Positions 17,069 through 26,499 of a stretch of 64,000 bases of DNA are shown here, piece after piece. Positions within the stretch are counted from its first letter, which is position 1; the number at the start of each line of letters is the position of its first letter. Both the position numbers and the translations under genes were made by a program. Source of the stretch: Chryseobacterium sp. SC28 (GTDB lineage Bacteria > Bacteroidota > Bacteroidia > Flavobacteriales > Weeksellaceae); assembly GCF_003932955.1 (NCBI RefSeq), contig NZ_QOVY01000002.1:62001-126000 (forward strand). Direction: 5' to 3'. The notes beneath the pieces are model-generated. The model saw only the letters and a program-made list of their open reading frames with translations, had not been told where the DNA came from and did no database searches.

Positions 17069-17084
17069 TGTTTCACGTGAAACA
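17069..17084. promoter_or_regulatory. parS: parS-like centromere site, upstream of mnmG
   Basis: A perfect 16-bp palindrome TGTTTCACGTGAAACA, which differs from the classical parS TGTTCCACGTGAAACA at one base and keeps the central CACGTG and GTGAAAC. ParB binds such sites and loads condensin near the replication origin. A second site lies beyond the other end of mnmG. It lies 22 bp upstream of the mnmG start, so ParB could also affect mnmG transcription. Confidence 0.82.
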
Positions 17085-17105
17085 TTGTTTTTTAAATTAT
17101 AAAAT

Positions 17106-18968
17106 ATGATAAACGACATATATGATGTCATAATCGTTGGCGCGGGCCACGCCGGTTGCGAAGCCGCCGCTGCTGCAGCCAATTTAGGCTCAAAAACTTT
17201 ATTAGTCACCATGAATATGCAGACCATCGGCCAGATGAGCTGCAACCCCGCTATGGGCGGCATTGCAAAAGGCCAAATCGTAAGAGAAATCGATGCAATG
17301 GGCGGCTATTCTGGCATTGTGGCAGATAAATCCGCAATACAATTCAAAATGCTCAACCTTTCTAAAGGTCCTGCAATGTGGTCTCCGAGAACCCAGAACG
17401 ACCGAATGCTTTTTTCACAAGAGTGGCGACTGGCACTGGAGCAAACTCCAAATCTGGATTTCTTCCAAGATATGGTCAAAAGCCTGATTATCGAAAATGG
17501 TAAAGTTGCAGGAGTCATTACTTCCTTAGGAATACAAATCAAATCTAAAGCTGTGGTTCTTACGAACGGTACTTTCTTAAACGGCCTTATTCACGTGGGC
17601 GACAAACAGTTGGGCGGCGGTCGAATGGGAGAGCCAAAGGCTTTTGGTATTACTGAACAGCTCGTTTCCTTAGGCTTCGAAGCCGGCAGAATGAAAACCG
17701 GAACTCCACCCCGCATCGACGGAAGAAGCCTCGATTATTCCCAAATGGAGGAACAAAAAGGCGACGAAAATCCACAGAAATTTAGCTTTTTGGACACTCC
17801 GAAACTTACAAAACAGCTACGCTGTCATATCGTTTATACCAACGAAAAAGTTCACGATATTTTGCGAGAAGGATTTGACAGAAGTCCTATGTTCAACGGT
17901 ACGATCCAAAGCACTGGTCCACGCTATTGCCCAAGTATCGAAGACAAAATCAACCGCTTTGCAGAGAGAAACAGACACCAACTTTTCGTAGAACCGGAAG
18001 GTTGGAAAACTATCGAAATCTATCTGAACGGCTTTAGCTCTTCGCTTCCGGAAGATATACAAATAAAGGCGATGAAGCATATTCCGGGTTTCGCCAATGT
18101 TAAAGTTTTCCGTCCGGGATATGCCATAGAATACGATTACTTTCCCCCTACCCAGCTTTCGCATACCTTAGAAACAAAACTGATTGAAAACTTATATTTT
18201 GCCGGTCAAATCAACGGTACCACCGGATATGAAGAGGCTGCAGGTCAAGGTCTGATGGCGGGCATCAATGCACATAACAAAGTTCACGAAAAGGAATCTT
18301 TCATTCTAAACAGAGACGAAGCCTATATCGGCGTTCTAATAGACGACTTGATTACTAAAGGAACCGAAGAACCTTACCGGATGTTCACTTCCCGTGCAGA
18401 ATACCGATTGCTTCTGAGACAAGATAATGCCGATATTAGATTGACCGAAAAATCCTACAAGCTTGGTTTAGCATCCGAAGAAAGATTGCGAAAAGTGCAG
18501 GAGAAAATCAGTAAAAGCAACGAATTAGAAGCGTATTTAAGAGATACGTCTATCAAGCCAGCACAGATCAATCCAATCCTCAAAAACATCGCTTCAGCAT
18601 TGGTTGACCAAGCTTATAGAGCCTCCCATTTTCTGAGCCGACCTAATATGACTTTAGAAAGCTTGGAAGAAATCAATGAAATTAAGGACATAACATCGGC
18701 CTATAAAGAAGAAGTCAGAGAGCAGGCCGAAATCAATATCAAATACAAAGGCTACATCGAGAAAGAAAAAGAAAATGTAATCAAGCTACATCGGCTGGAA
18801 ACCATCAAAATACCTGAAGATTTTGATTTTTCCCAGATATCATCTTTATCTACGGAGGCAAAGCAGAAAATGACAAAAATAAGACCAGTAACCATTGCGC
18901 AGGCGGGAAGAATTAGTGGTGTATCTCCATCCGATATTAATGTACTATTGATTTATTTGGGAAAATAA
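17106..18968 (+). CDS. mnmG: tRNA U34 5-carboxymethylaminomethyl modification enzyme, FAD subunit
   Basis: With MnmE, this protein modifies the wobble uridine of tRNAs that read NNA/NNG codons. It has 620 residues. The FAD-binding motif VGAGHAGCEAA is at the N-terminus, with MSCNPAMGGIAKG, GTFLNG, the catalytic-region Cys in RYCPSIEDK and TGYEEAAGQGL near residue 380. The C-terminal helical domain is complete. Length and motifs are normal. The gene is bracketed by two parS-like palindromes. In many bacteria mnmG (gidA) lies close to oriC. Confidence 0.96.
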   Translation: MINDIYDVIIVGAGHAGCEAAAAAANLGSKTLLVTMNMQTIGQMSCNPAMGGIAKGQIVREIDAMGGYSGIVADKSAIQFKMLNLSKGPAMWSPRTQNDRMLFSQEWRLALEQTPNLDFFQDMVKSLIIENGKVAGVITSLGIQIKSKAVVLTNGTFLNGLIHVGDKQLGGGRMGEPKAFGITEQLVSLGFEAGRMKTGTPPRIDGRSLDYSQMEEQKGDENPQKFSFLDTPKLTKQLRCHIVYTNEKVHDILREGFDRSPMFNGTIQSTGPRYCPSIEDKINRFAERNRHQLFVEPEGWKTIEIYLNGFSSSLPEDIQIKAMKHIPGFANVKVFRPGYAIEYDYFPPTQLSHTLETKLIENLYFAGQINGTTGYEEAAGQGLMAGINAHNKVHEKESFILNRDEAYIGVLIDDLITKGTEEPYRMFTSRAEYRLLLRQDNADIRLTEKSYKLGLASEERLRKVQEKISKSNELEAYLRDTSIKPAQINPILKNIASALVDQAYRASHFLSRPNMTLESLEEINEIKDITSAYKEEVREQAEINIKYKGYIEKEKENVIKLHRLETIKIPEDFDFSQISSLSTEAKQKMTKIRPVTIAQAGRISGVSPSDINVLLIYLGK

Positions 18969-18974
18969 AGACAA

Positions 18975-18990
18975 TGTTCCACGTGAAACA
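18975..18990. promoter_or_regulatory. parS: parS-like centromere site, downstream of mnmG
   Basis: The sequence TGTTCCACGTGAAACA is identical to the classical 16-bp parS consensus. It lies 7 bp after the mnmG stop. Together with the site at 17069-17084 it forms a pair about 1.9 kb apart. The exact match in a non-coding gap makes chance unlikely. Confidence 0.88.
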
Positions 18991-19050
18991 TTTAATCGCA
19001 AGAATCCATTTTAAATAATTAAAAAATACCCATATCACAGAATTACCAGT

Positions 19051-19872
19051 ATGAAAATTAAAGACTTTTTTCTTTCTCAGGAGGAATTCGAAATTGCAGA
19101 AACAGAAACAAAAGGGGTTTTAATAACCCAACCGCTTCCTTCTAATATTTCTAAATACTATGAAAGCAAAAACTACATTTCCCATCATCAAGACAGCGGA
19201 AGTACGAAGGAAAAAATATATAAATTTTTGCAAACATTCAATCTTCTTTATAAGAAAAAAATTCTGTTGGAAAGGCTCAAGAAGGGATCCAAAGTTCTGG
19301 ATTACGGGTGCGGCGCCGGCGAATTTGTCAAATTTATTGAAAATGATTTCGTCACTTTTGGTTTTGAACCTAATTCTAATGCTAGAAATGCCGCGCTTAA
19401 TAAAACCGCAAAGACTAAAATTATTGATGATTTGAATGCCGTTTCAGATCAAAGTCTTGATGCTATAACGCTTTGGCACGTATTCGAGCACATCGACAAT
19501 CAAAAAGAAATCTTAGCTGCATTCCATTCCAAATTGAAGGAAAAAGGATTATTGATCATTGCTGTTCCCAATTTCACTTCGTATGATGCAAAGCATTATA
19601 AAGAATTTTGGGCGGCTTATGATGTTCCGAGACACGTTTTTCATTTTTCGAAATCCGGCATGGAAAATCTGATTTCAAAACTTCCCGAATGGCAATTAAT
19701 AAAAATTAAGCCACTTCTGCTCGATTCATTTTACATTGCTTTATTGAGCGAAAAATACAAAAAATCATCGCTTTTCTGGCTAAAAGCTCTATTCCATGGG
19801 ACGGCTTCTAACGTAAAAGCCATTTTTACCACCGAATTTTCAAGTTTGATATATATTATTGAAAAAAAATAG
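19051..19872 (+). CDS. Class I SAM-dependent methyltransferase
   Basis: A 273-residue methyltransferase. Motif I is KVLDYGCGAGEF near residue 86, motif II ends in the acidic GFEPN, and the motif IV region is DAITLWHVFEHID. The C-terminal half (NFTSYDAKHYKEFWAAYDVPRH) resembles methyltransferases acting on quinone or cell-surface sugar substrates, in particular the Methyltransf_11/23 type. No acceptor can be named. It stands alone between the second parS site and a bidirectional terminator shared with pgk. Confidence 0.85.
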   Translation: MKIKDFFLSQEEFEIAETETKGVLITQPLPSNISKYYESKNYISHHQDSGSTKEKIYKFLQTFNLLYKKKILLERLKKGSKVLDYGCGAGEFVKFIENDFVTFGFEPNSNARNAALNKTAKTKIIDDLNAVSDQSLDAITLWHVFEHIDNQKEILAAFHSKLKEKGLLIIAVPNFTSYDAKHYKEFWAAYDVPRHVFHFSKSGMENLISKLPEWQLIKIKPLLLDSFYIALLSEKYKKSSLFWLKALFHGTASNVKAIFTTEFSSLIYIIEKK

Positions 19873-19972
19873 AAAATGAATTTTTGACCGGTTTATAAAG
19901 GTGGTTTTTTTTCAAAACAAGAAAAAAAACTTCACAAATAAACAAATTTATTCAAAATTGTAAACTTTCAGT

Positions 19973-20007
19973 AAAAAAAACGGCAAAATGATTTACCGTT
20001 TTTTTAT
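19973..20007. terminator. Bidirectional terminator between methyltransferase gene and pgk
   Basis: The stem AAAAAAACGG (ends 19983) pairs with CCGTTTTTTT (from 19996), extended by AAA/TTT inside around a short loop. It has T runs on both strands. It sits between two convergent genes. Confidence 0.75.
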
Positions 20008-20024
20008 TCCCGAAGAACTGGGAT

Positions 20025-21215
20025 TCAGTTATTAATAGCAGCGACACCGGGAAGCTCCAATCCTTCTAAGCTTTCCAACATTGCGCCTCCGCCCGTGGAA
20101 ACATAACTTACTTTGTCCGTAAAACCAAATTGTTTCACAAAGGCAACACTATCGCCACCACCAACTAATGAAAATGCGCCCAGTTTAGTAGCCTCTGCAA
20201 TACTGTCTCCTAAAGCTATAGTTCCTGCTGCAAAATTTGGCATCTCAAAAACACCGACAGGACCATTCCACAGAATTGTCCTGGAATCCAAAATTACATC
20301 GTTGAATATTTCTCTTGAGCGCGGACCGGCGTCTAATCCTTGCCAATTTTCAGGAATTTCCATGATATCAACTACTTTTTTTTCTGCCTCGTTACTAAAA
20401 TCGTCAGCAATCACAACATCGGTAGGCAGGTACACTTCTACTTTATGTTGTTTTGCTTTTTCCAATATTTCAATCGCAAGACCTTTCTTGTCTTCTTCCA
20501 CTATAGATTTACCAATTTTTCCGCCAAGCGCTTTTATAAAAGTAAACGCCATTCCTCCACCAATTATTAAATTATCAACTGCGGGCAAAATGTTTTCGAT
20601 AATCGTAATTTTGGTAGAAACCTTCGAACCTCCGAGTATGGCGGTTACCGGTTTTTCTCCGGAATTAAGTACCTTATCTATGGCTATGAGTTCTTTTTCC
20701 ATCAACAAACCGAAAAATTTAGTAGAAGGAAAAAATTGAGCAATGACAGCCGTGGATGCATGTGCTCTATGCGCTGTGCCAAAGGCGTCGTTCACATACG
20801 CATCGCCTAATTTTGACAGTTTCTCCGCAAAACCTACATCGCCTTCCTCTTCTTCTTTGTGAAAACGCAGATTTTCCAATAACAAGATTTCTCCGGGCTG
20901 GAGCGCGGCCGCAGCTTGTTCCGCCTTCTCGCCTACCGATTCTTCTACAAATTTAACTTCCCTTCCCAGAACCGCTGATACATCTGGAAGGATATTTCTA
21001 AGGGAATATTTTTCATTTACTTGACCTTTGGGTCTACCCAGATGTGTCATCAGTATCACCGAACCTCCATCGGCAAGGATTTTCTCCACCGTTGGCTTTA
21101 CAGAAACAATCCTAGTATTATCGGTAACTTTAAGATTTTCATCTTGTGGCACATTGAAATCTACACGTACCAATGCTTTTTTGTTTTTAAAATTGAAATC
21201 TCTTATTGTTTTCAT
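20025..21215 (-). CDS. pgk: Phosphoglycerate kinase
   Basis: Interconverts 1,3-bisphosphoglycerate plus ADP and 3-phosphoglycerate plus ATP in glycolysis and gluconeogenesis. It has 396 residues. Marks are the N-terminal [11 protein letters not shown], the basic-patch segment [17 protein letters not shown], the nucleotide-binding region [10 protein letters not shown] and the C-terminal GGGDSVAF with STGGGAMLE. It is monocistronic, convergent with the methyltransferase gene and divergent from rpiB across a long AT-rich gap. Confidence 0.97.
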   Translation of the reverse strand: MKTIRDFNFKNKKALVRVDFNVPQDENLKVTDNTRIVSVKPTVEKILADGGSVILMTHLGRPKGQVNEKYSLRNILPDVSAVLGREVKFVEESVGEKAEQAAAALQPGEILLLENLRFHKEEEEGDVGFAEKLSKLGDAYVNDAFGTAHRAHASTAVIAQFFPSTKFFGLLMEKELIAIDKVLNSGEKPVTAILGGSKVSTKITIIENILPAVDNLIIGGGMAFTFIKALGGKIGKSIVEEDKKGLAIEILEKAKQHKVEVYLPTDVVIADDFSNEAEKKVVDIMEIPENWQGLDAGPRSREIFNDVILDSRTILWNGPVGVFEMPNFAAGTIALGDSIAEATKLGAFSLVGGGDSVAFVKQFGFTDKVSYVSTGGGAMLESLEGLELPGVAAINN

Positions 21216-21887
21216 TAAGTTTAAATTTTCTTATTGAATTGGAAAGGCATTATCTCCTCCCGCTTTCACAAATTTAAAACTTATTCTCGCCTTTTGGAAA
21301 TTTTATTTGCAAAAAAAATCCACAGATCAACATAACAATATATTTATTTTCTTTTATTAATTTATAAAAAAGACATTGTCGAATATTGTTGTAGTGTGGG
21401 AGTATGGGGAGAAAAATTAGGGCAATATTTTGCCACACGAAATAGTGAATAACAAGTAGTTTGTTAACATTAATTTAATATTGATAATCAAAGCATTACT
21501 ATTTTTATCAACAAATGTTTATAATAAATATGAAACTTCTCTATTAATAAAAAGCTGGGGATAATTTCTTTTGTTGAAAGCTAAAAGTAAATAGAAATTA
21601 AATATTGTTCTTGCCGAGAAATAGTTCAATACGAAAATCGGTTGATAATAACAACAAATATTTCTGCAAAATTACCCACAGGTTTTCGGTGTACTTCCAA
21701 CATTATATTATCATATTTTTAATATTTATACCAACAACTCTTGAAATATTAAAAATTACCTTGAAATTTTTATTTATTTGGATAGAAGAACGGTTTTTTT
21801 ATTGAAAAGTGAATTAAAATATTATGCCAGGTTTAATAAAATAAATGTTAAATTTATAGCAGAATTAATAAAATAATTAGGTTGATA
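21216..21887. other. AT-rich non-coding region with DnaA-box-like 9-mers (candidate oriC)
   Basis: A 672-bp gap between divergent pgk and rpiB that contains no believable gene. It is very AT-rich and holds three 9-mers each one mismatch from the DnaA-box consensus TTATNCACA: TTATCAACA (21505-21513), TGGGGATAA, which is TTATCCCCA on the other strand (21556-21564), and TTACCCACA (21672-21680). Looser matches occur at AATCCACAG near 21318 and GTTGATAA near 21641. A GGCAATATTTTGCC palindrome is at 21421-21434. Two parS sites lie 2.2-4.2 kb away. The oriC reading is inference, and a long regulatory leader is the alternative. Confidence 0.45.
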
Positions 21888-22319
21888 ATGAAAAAGATAG
21901 CTATCGCTGCCGACCACGCGGGTTTTGAGTACAAAGAACTGCTTAAAAAGCAGCTCGAAGGTAAATACGAAGTACAAGATTTTGGAACTTATTCTGCTGA
22001 TTCTGTGGATTATCCTGATTTTGTGCATCCGGCTGCAGCATCTGTTGAAAACGGCGAAAACGAACTCGGAATTTTGATTTGCGGCACCGGAAACGGTGTG
22101 CAAATCACTGCCAACAAGCATCAAAAAATCCGGTGTGCTCTTTGCTGGATGCCCGAACTTGCCACTCTTGCAAGGCAACACAACGATGCCAATATGATGT
22201 CGATGCCCGCAAGATTCATTGCCAAAGAATTAGCGTTGGAGATTGTAGATAAATTCCTAACCACAGATTTCGAAGGAGGAAGACATCAGAACAGGGTCGA
22301 TAAAATAGCAATCTGCTAA
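21888..22319 (+). CDS. rpiB: Ribose-5-phosphate isomerase B
   Basis: Interconverts ribose 5-phosphate and ribulose 5-phosphate in the pentose phosphate pathway. I start at ATG 21888 (MKKIAIAADHAGFEYK), giving 143 residues. An upstream in-frame TTG adds two residues and is less likely. The motifs AADHAGFEYK, SVDYPDF, LICGTGNGVQITANK and NDANMMSMPAR fit the RpiB/LacAB family. The catalytic Cys is in LICGTGNG. The gene is monocistronic before the rnr promoter. Confidence 0.94.
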   Translation: MKKIAIAADHAGFEYKELLKKQLEGKYEVQDFGTYSADSVDYPDFVHPAAASVENGENELGILICGTGNGVQITANKHQKIRCALCWMPELATLARQHNDANMMSMPARFIAKELALEIVDKFLTTDFEGGRHQNRVDKIAIC

Positions 22320-22345
22320 TTATCAAAAGCTTGTATTAGCGGGTA

Positions 22346-22376
22346 TTGCAAGTTTTATTTTAAAGTTATATCTTTG
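22346..22376 (+). promoter_or_regulatory. Flavobacterial sigma-A promoter of rnr
   Basis: TTG at 22346-22348 and TATCTTTG at 22369-22376, separated by 20 bp, match the Bacteroidota consensus TTG-(17-23 bp)-TAnnTTTG. The promoter would give a leader of about 150 nt before the rnr start at 22533. Confidence 0.7.
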
Positions 22377-22532
22377 TAGCACATTCCTTTTAGAGAATCT
22401 TCTTTCTCACGAACCGTAAACTAATAGAGCGGTTTTTCAAACTCCCCATTTTATTTTTATCTTTAATAAAAATTAATAACAAGAGAATTTTTGCAGTTGG
22501 AACAGAATGAAGATGAATGTTAATTTCAAACA

Positions 22533-24683
22533 ATGAAAAACAAAAAAAATACAAGTCATAAAAACGAACAGAAGCTTCTGGAATTAGGAAAAACCATCCT
22601 CCGTTTTATGAATCAGAACACATCCAAAATCTATAATTACAAACAGATTGCGGACGGCATAGAGTACAAGAATCCCAGACAAAGAGAGCAAGTGATCCAA
22701 GCGCTACACAGATTGCAGGCAACGCAGAAAATCAAGGAAACGGAAAAGGGAAAATACATCATCAATCTCAATATCGAAGGCACTTTGACCGGTGTCATAG
22801 ATTTCAACCAGTCCGGCAACGCCTACGTGAAAGTGGAGGGGATGGCCGATGATATTTTCGTGCATCAAAAAAATGTAAAAGATGCTCTGCAAGGCGACAA
22901 AGTCCTTTTGGTAACTTATAATTTCAAAGGCAAAAAAGTCGAGGGGGCGGTGGTAGAAGTCTTGGAAAGAGCTAAAGATACTTTTGTGGGCGTTTTCCAG
23001 AAGATCGCGGAAAAAGATTTCGCTTTCGTAATCTTCGATAAGAAAACTATGAACACCGATATGTTCATCTCCAAAAATCATTTCAATGGTGCGGAAGACG
23101 GCGACAAAGTCATTGTGAAAATGCTCGAATGGCGCCCGGTAAACAAAAATCCGGAAGGCGAAGTTGTGAGGGTTTTGGGAACGCCGGGCGATCACGAGAC
23201 CGAGATACATTCCATCCTTGCAGAATATGGCTTGCCCTACAACTTCCCTCCCGAAGTGGAGCAAGAGGCCGACAAAATAGACAGAAGCATCAATGGTGAA
23301 GAAGTGGCAAAACGTTGGGATATGCGCAACATTTGTACATTTACCATCGATCCCAAAGATGCCAAAGACTTTGATGATGCTTTATCCATCCAAAAATTAG
23401 ATAATGGGCTTTGGCAAATAGGCGTTCACATTGCAGACGTTTCGCATTACGTGAAACCGGGAACCATTCTGGATCGCGAAGCTTATGAGCGGGCAACCTC
23501 GGTTTATCTCGTGGACAGAGTGGTGCCGATGCTGCCGGAAGTGCTGAGTAACGACGTTTGCTCTTTGCGCCCCAATGAAGATAAATTCACTTTTTCTGCC
23601 GTATTTGAAATGGACGACGAAGCAAAGATTCATAAGCAATGGTTTGGCAGAACCGTCATCCATTCCGACAGGCGATTTTCTTACGAAGAAGCTCAGGAAA
23701 GAATCGAAACTCGGGAAGGAGATTTGACGGAAGAAATCCTTCAGCTTGATAAATTGGCCAAAATAATGCGGGCCGAAAGAATCCGAAACGGAGCCATCAC
23801 CTTCGACAGAAGCGAAGTAAGATTCAATCTGGACGAGAATAGCAAACCGATTGGCGTTTATTTCAAAGTCAGCAAAGACTCCAACCATCTGATTGAGGAA
23901 TTTATGCTATTGGCCAACAGAAAAGTATCCGAATTTATCTCCCTAAATAAAAGGAACGAACCTACCGGAAATACTTTCATTTATAGAATTCACGACGACC
24001 CTAATCCCACGAAACTACTTGCATTGCGCGATTTCGTAGGCACTTTCGGTTACAAACTGGATTTGGCCAATACTCATAAAGTAGCAGAATCGCTGAACAA
24101 ATTATTAAATGATGTCAAAGGCAAAGGCGAAGAGAATATGATTGAGACTTTGGCGATGAGAAGTATGAGCAAAGCTGTTTATTCCACAGACCCCATTGGG
24201 CATTACGGACTTGGCTTCGAATATTATTCGCATTTCACCTCGCCCATCCGTCGGTATCCGGATTTGATTGCCCATAGATTGCTTCAACATTATTTGGAGG
24301 GTGGCAAATCTCCCAACAAAGAAGAAGTAGAAGTCCAGTCCAAACATTGTTCCGCGATGGAACGTTTGGCTGCTGAAGCAGAACGTGAAAGCATCAAATT
24401 TATGCAGGTCAAGTTTATGCAAGACCACGTGGGAGAGGTGTTCCACGGCGTGATTTCTGGAGTTGCAGAATATGGTTTCTGGGTAGAAATACCAGAAAAC
24501 GGAGCAGAAGGAATGATAAAACTGCGCGACTTGGTAGATGATTCTTACTCGCTGGATGCAAAGAATCACGCCATTGTGGGTTCCAGAACCGGCAATACAT
24601 ACCAACTGGGCGACAAAATAAAAATAAAAGTATTGAAAGCAAATCTGATCGCAAAACAACTCGACTTTAAAATTGTAGAGTAA
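22533..24683 (+). CDS. rnr: Ribonuclease R
   Basis: A 3'-to-5' exoribonuclease that degrades structured RNA. It has 716 residues, normal for Bacteroidota. In order it has an N-terminal winged-helix region (about 1-70), cold-shock OB domains (about 75-230) and the RNB catalytic domain with acidic metal ligands in DPKDAKDFDDALS (near residue 275). Next come HYGLGFEYYSHFTSPIRRYPD and a C-terminal S1 domain from about residue 630 (VGEVFHGVISGVAEYGFWVE). It has a long leader with its own promoter. RNase R is linked to cold stress and rRNA turnover. Confidence 0.95.
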   Translation: MKNKKNTSHKNEQKLLELGKTILRFMNQNTSKIYNYKQIADGIEYKNPRQREQVIQALHRLQATQKIKETEKGKYIINLNIEGTLTGVIDFNQSGNAYVKVEGMADDIFVHQKNVKDALQGDKVLLVTYNFKGKKVEGAVVEVLERAKDTFVGVFQKIAEKDFAFVIFDKKTMNTDMFISKNHFNGAEDGDKVIVKMLEWRPVNKNPEGEVVRVLGTPGDHETEIHSILAEYGLPYNFPPEVEQEADKIDRSINGEEVAKRWDMRNICTFTIDPKDAKDFDDALSIQKLDNGLWQIGVHIADVSHYVKPGTILDREAYERATSVYLVDRVVPMLPEVLSNDVCSLRPNEDKFTFSAVFEMDDEAKIHKQWFGRTVIHSDRRFSYEEAQERIETREGDLTEEILQLDKLAKIMRAERIRNGAITFDRSEVRFNLDENSKPIGVYFKVSKDSNHLIEEFMLLANRKVSEFISLNKRNEPTGNTFIYRIHDDPNPTKLLALRDFVGTFGYKLDLANTHKVAESLNKLLNDVKGKGEENMIETLAMRSMSKAVYSTDPIGHYGLGFEYYSHFTSPIRRYPDLIAHRLLQHYLEGGKSPNKEEVEVQSKHCSAMERLAAEAERESIKFMQVKFMQDHVGEVFHGVISGVAEYGFWVEIPENGAEGMIKLRDLVDDSYSLDAKNHAIVGSRTGNTYQLGDKIKIKVLKANLIAKQLDFKIVE

Positions 24684-24768
24684 GAATATGAGAGGTATTT
24701 AAAAAGTAAAATGTAATTTTGCTTCCATCTTTTGAAGAGATGCATTTGGCTTTTTATAAAAACAAAAA

Positions 24769-25449
24769 ATGTTAGAACTCATTTTATATGCTGTCGGCTT
24801 GGGAATTATGCTGAGTTTGGTTTTCATCGGGCCTGTCTTTTTCCTGCTGATAGAAACCAGTTTTTCACGCGGACCCCGGCACGCTATAGCTTTGGATTTA
24901 GGGGTGGTTTCTGCAGATATTATTTGCATTATGGTCAGTTATTATGCCAGTGCAGACTTGGTCAGCATTATCGATCAGCATCCCGGGTTCTACCGCATTT
25001 CGGCTTTTTTGATTCTCATTTATGCCATTTATATGCTTCTCTCTCGGACGCGCATGCACCTTCCGGGAGAAGAAAAACTCATCGATCAGAATTATATAAA
25101 AACCTTTCTCAACGGATTTTTGCTCAACTTGCTGAATATCGGGGTTGTCCTTTTTTGGCTTGTAACCGTGATTTCCGTAAGAAATGCTTATCCGGAAATC
25201 GAAGATTTCGGTCTGTATATTGCCATCGTTATAGGGACTTATCTGCTCTTAGATCTTGCAAAGATCCTATTGGCCAAACCATTTCACAACAGACTGAATC
25301 AGCGCCTTGTCAATAAAATCAGAAAAGGAGTAGGCTTTATTTTAATCATTTTCAGTATCGCAATTTTTCTTCAGAGTATTAAGAAATTCAATAAATTCGA
25401 CGAAAAACTGGAAAATGCGGAGAAACAAAGCCAGAAAGCAAAGGAATAA
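24769..25449 (+). CDS. LysE-family amino-acid exporter
   Basis: A 226-residue inner-membrane protein with about six hydrophobic segments. The N-terminal ILYAVGLGIMLSLVFIGPVF, the SRGPRHAIALDLGVVSAD region and the loop LSRTRMHLPGEEK fit the LysE/RhtB translocator family, which exports amino acids or their derivatives by proton antiport. The substrate is not known. A polar C-terminal tail (about 205-226, rich in Lys and Glu) is cytosolic. It follows rnr after 85 bp in the same direction. Confidence 0.85.
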   Translation: MLELILYAVGLGIMLSLVFIGPVFFLLIETSFSRGPRHAIALDLGVVSADIICIMVSYYASADLVSIIDQHPGFYRISAFLILIYAIYMLLSRTRMHLPGEEKLIDQNYIKTFLNGFLLNLLNIGVVLFWLVTVISVRNAYPEIEDFGLYIAIVIGTYLLLDLAKILLAKPFHNRLNQRLVNKIRKGVGFILIIFSIAIFLQSIKKFNKFDEKLENAEKQSQKAKE

Positions 25450-25536
25450 GGAGATACCGGATTTTCAACTTTTTCTTTGAAACAAATTAAAAATCATTCC
25501 CTCAGATCAGGTAGAAAGCGTGCATCATAAAAAAGA

Positions 25537-26466
25537 ATGAAAAAAATCATTTTTCCAAAATCCTTAAAGAAAGGAGACCGGATTGCTATCATATCTCCCG
25601 CTGGCTCGGTGGAAATTCCTCAATTGGAGCAAACCCTAAACTTAATAAAATCCAACGGATACGACGTTGTTTTAGGCGAAAATCTGTATGCCAAATACCA
25701 ACACGGATATTCATACGCCGGCACAGAAAAGCAGCGAATCAATGACCTCAACCGGGCATTGAACGACCCCCACATTGCTGCAATTTGGGCATCAAGAGGC
25801 GGTTACGGTTGCCAGCAATTGGTACAACATATTAAACTTTCAGAATTCAAGACAAATCCAAAATGGTTTATCGGATATTCGGACAACACGGTCATTCAGA
25901 GCTATTTATTTCAGAAGGGTTATGCCTCGATTCACGGGCAAACGATTAAAACCTCTGGCTTCGGTGTAACGGAAAAAAGTTATGAATTAATTTTTGATAT
26001 TCTAAAGGGAAGATACCCAAATTACAAAATAGATTCCACCGCCTTTAACCGCAGAGGAGAGACTGCAGGGGTTTTGGTGGGTGGCAATCTCGCCTTGATT
26101 TATGCGCTTTTGGGAACCCAATATTCTTTCGATTTTAAGGATAAAATTTTGTTCATAGAAGACATTGGTGAGAATTTTTATGCGATGGACCGAATGATTA
26201 TGAGTCTCGAATTAGCCGGTGTTTTCAAAAAAATCAAAGGACTCATCGTGGGCGGCATGACCAATATGGGCAAAGAAAATGAAAATGAAAACTATGACCA
26301 ATCTTTCGATCCTTTTGTAAACCAATTGATTGCAGAAAGAGTTTCAAAATACGATTTTCCAACCGCCTTCAACTTTCCCAACGGCCATATTTTTGACAAC
26401 CGACCTTTGATTATCGGTTCAGAAGTGAAGATGTCTGTCGGCGAGAAAGTGGTGATTGAAATTTAA
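25537..26466 (+). CDS. LD-carboxypeptidase (muramoyltetrapeptide carboxypeptidase, S66 family)
   Basis: Removes the terminal D-Ala from muropeptide tetrapeptides during murein recycling. It has 309 residues. The nucleophile Ser is in WASRGGYGCQQL, the substrate region in GYSDNTVIQ, the catalytic Glu in FIEDIGENFYAMDRM and the His in NFPNGHIFDNR, the expected Ser-Glu-His set of family S66. There is no signal peptide, which fits a cytosolic recycling enzyme of the LdcA type. It is followed by yraN after 33 bp. Confidence 0.92.
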   Translation: MKKIIFPKSLKKGDRIAIISPAGSVEIPQLEQTLNLIKSNGYDVVLGENLYAKYQHGYSYAGTEKQRINDLNRALNDPHIAAIWASRGGYGCQQLVQHIKLSEFKTNPKWFIGYSDNTVIQSYLFQKGYASIHGQTIKTSGFGVTEKSYELIFDILKGRYPNYKIDSTAFNRRGETAGVLVGGNLALIYALLGTQYSFDFKDKILFIEDIGENFYAMDRMIMSLELAGVFKKIKGLIVGGMTNMGKENENENYDQSFDPFVNQLIAERVSKYDFPTAFNFPNGHIFDNRPLIIGSEVKMSVGEKVVIEI

Positions 26467-26499
26467 TCATTTATCAACTATCATTTATCAACTATAAAT

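Noticed and set aside
17593-17606. CACGTGG in mnmG as an extra parS.
   Set aside because: Only the central CACGTG is shared; the GAAAC arms are absent and the site is coding.
23446-23462. TTACGTGAAACC in rnr as a third parS.
   Set aside because: Only the right half matches and it lies in a conserved coding region (HYVKPG).
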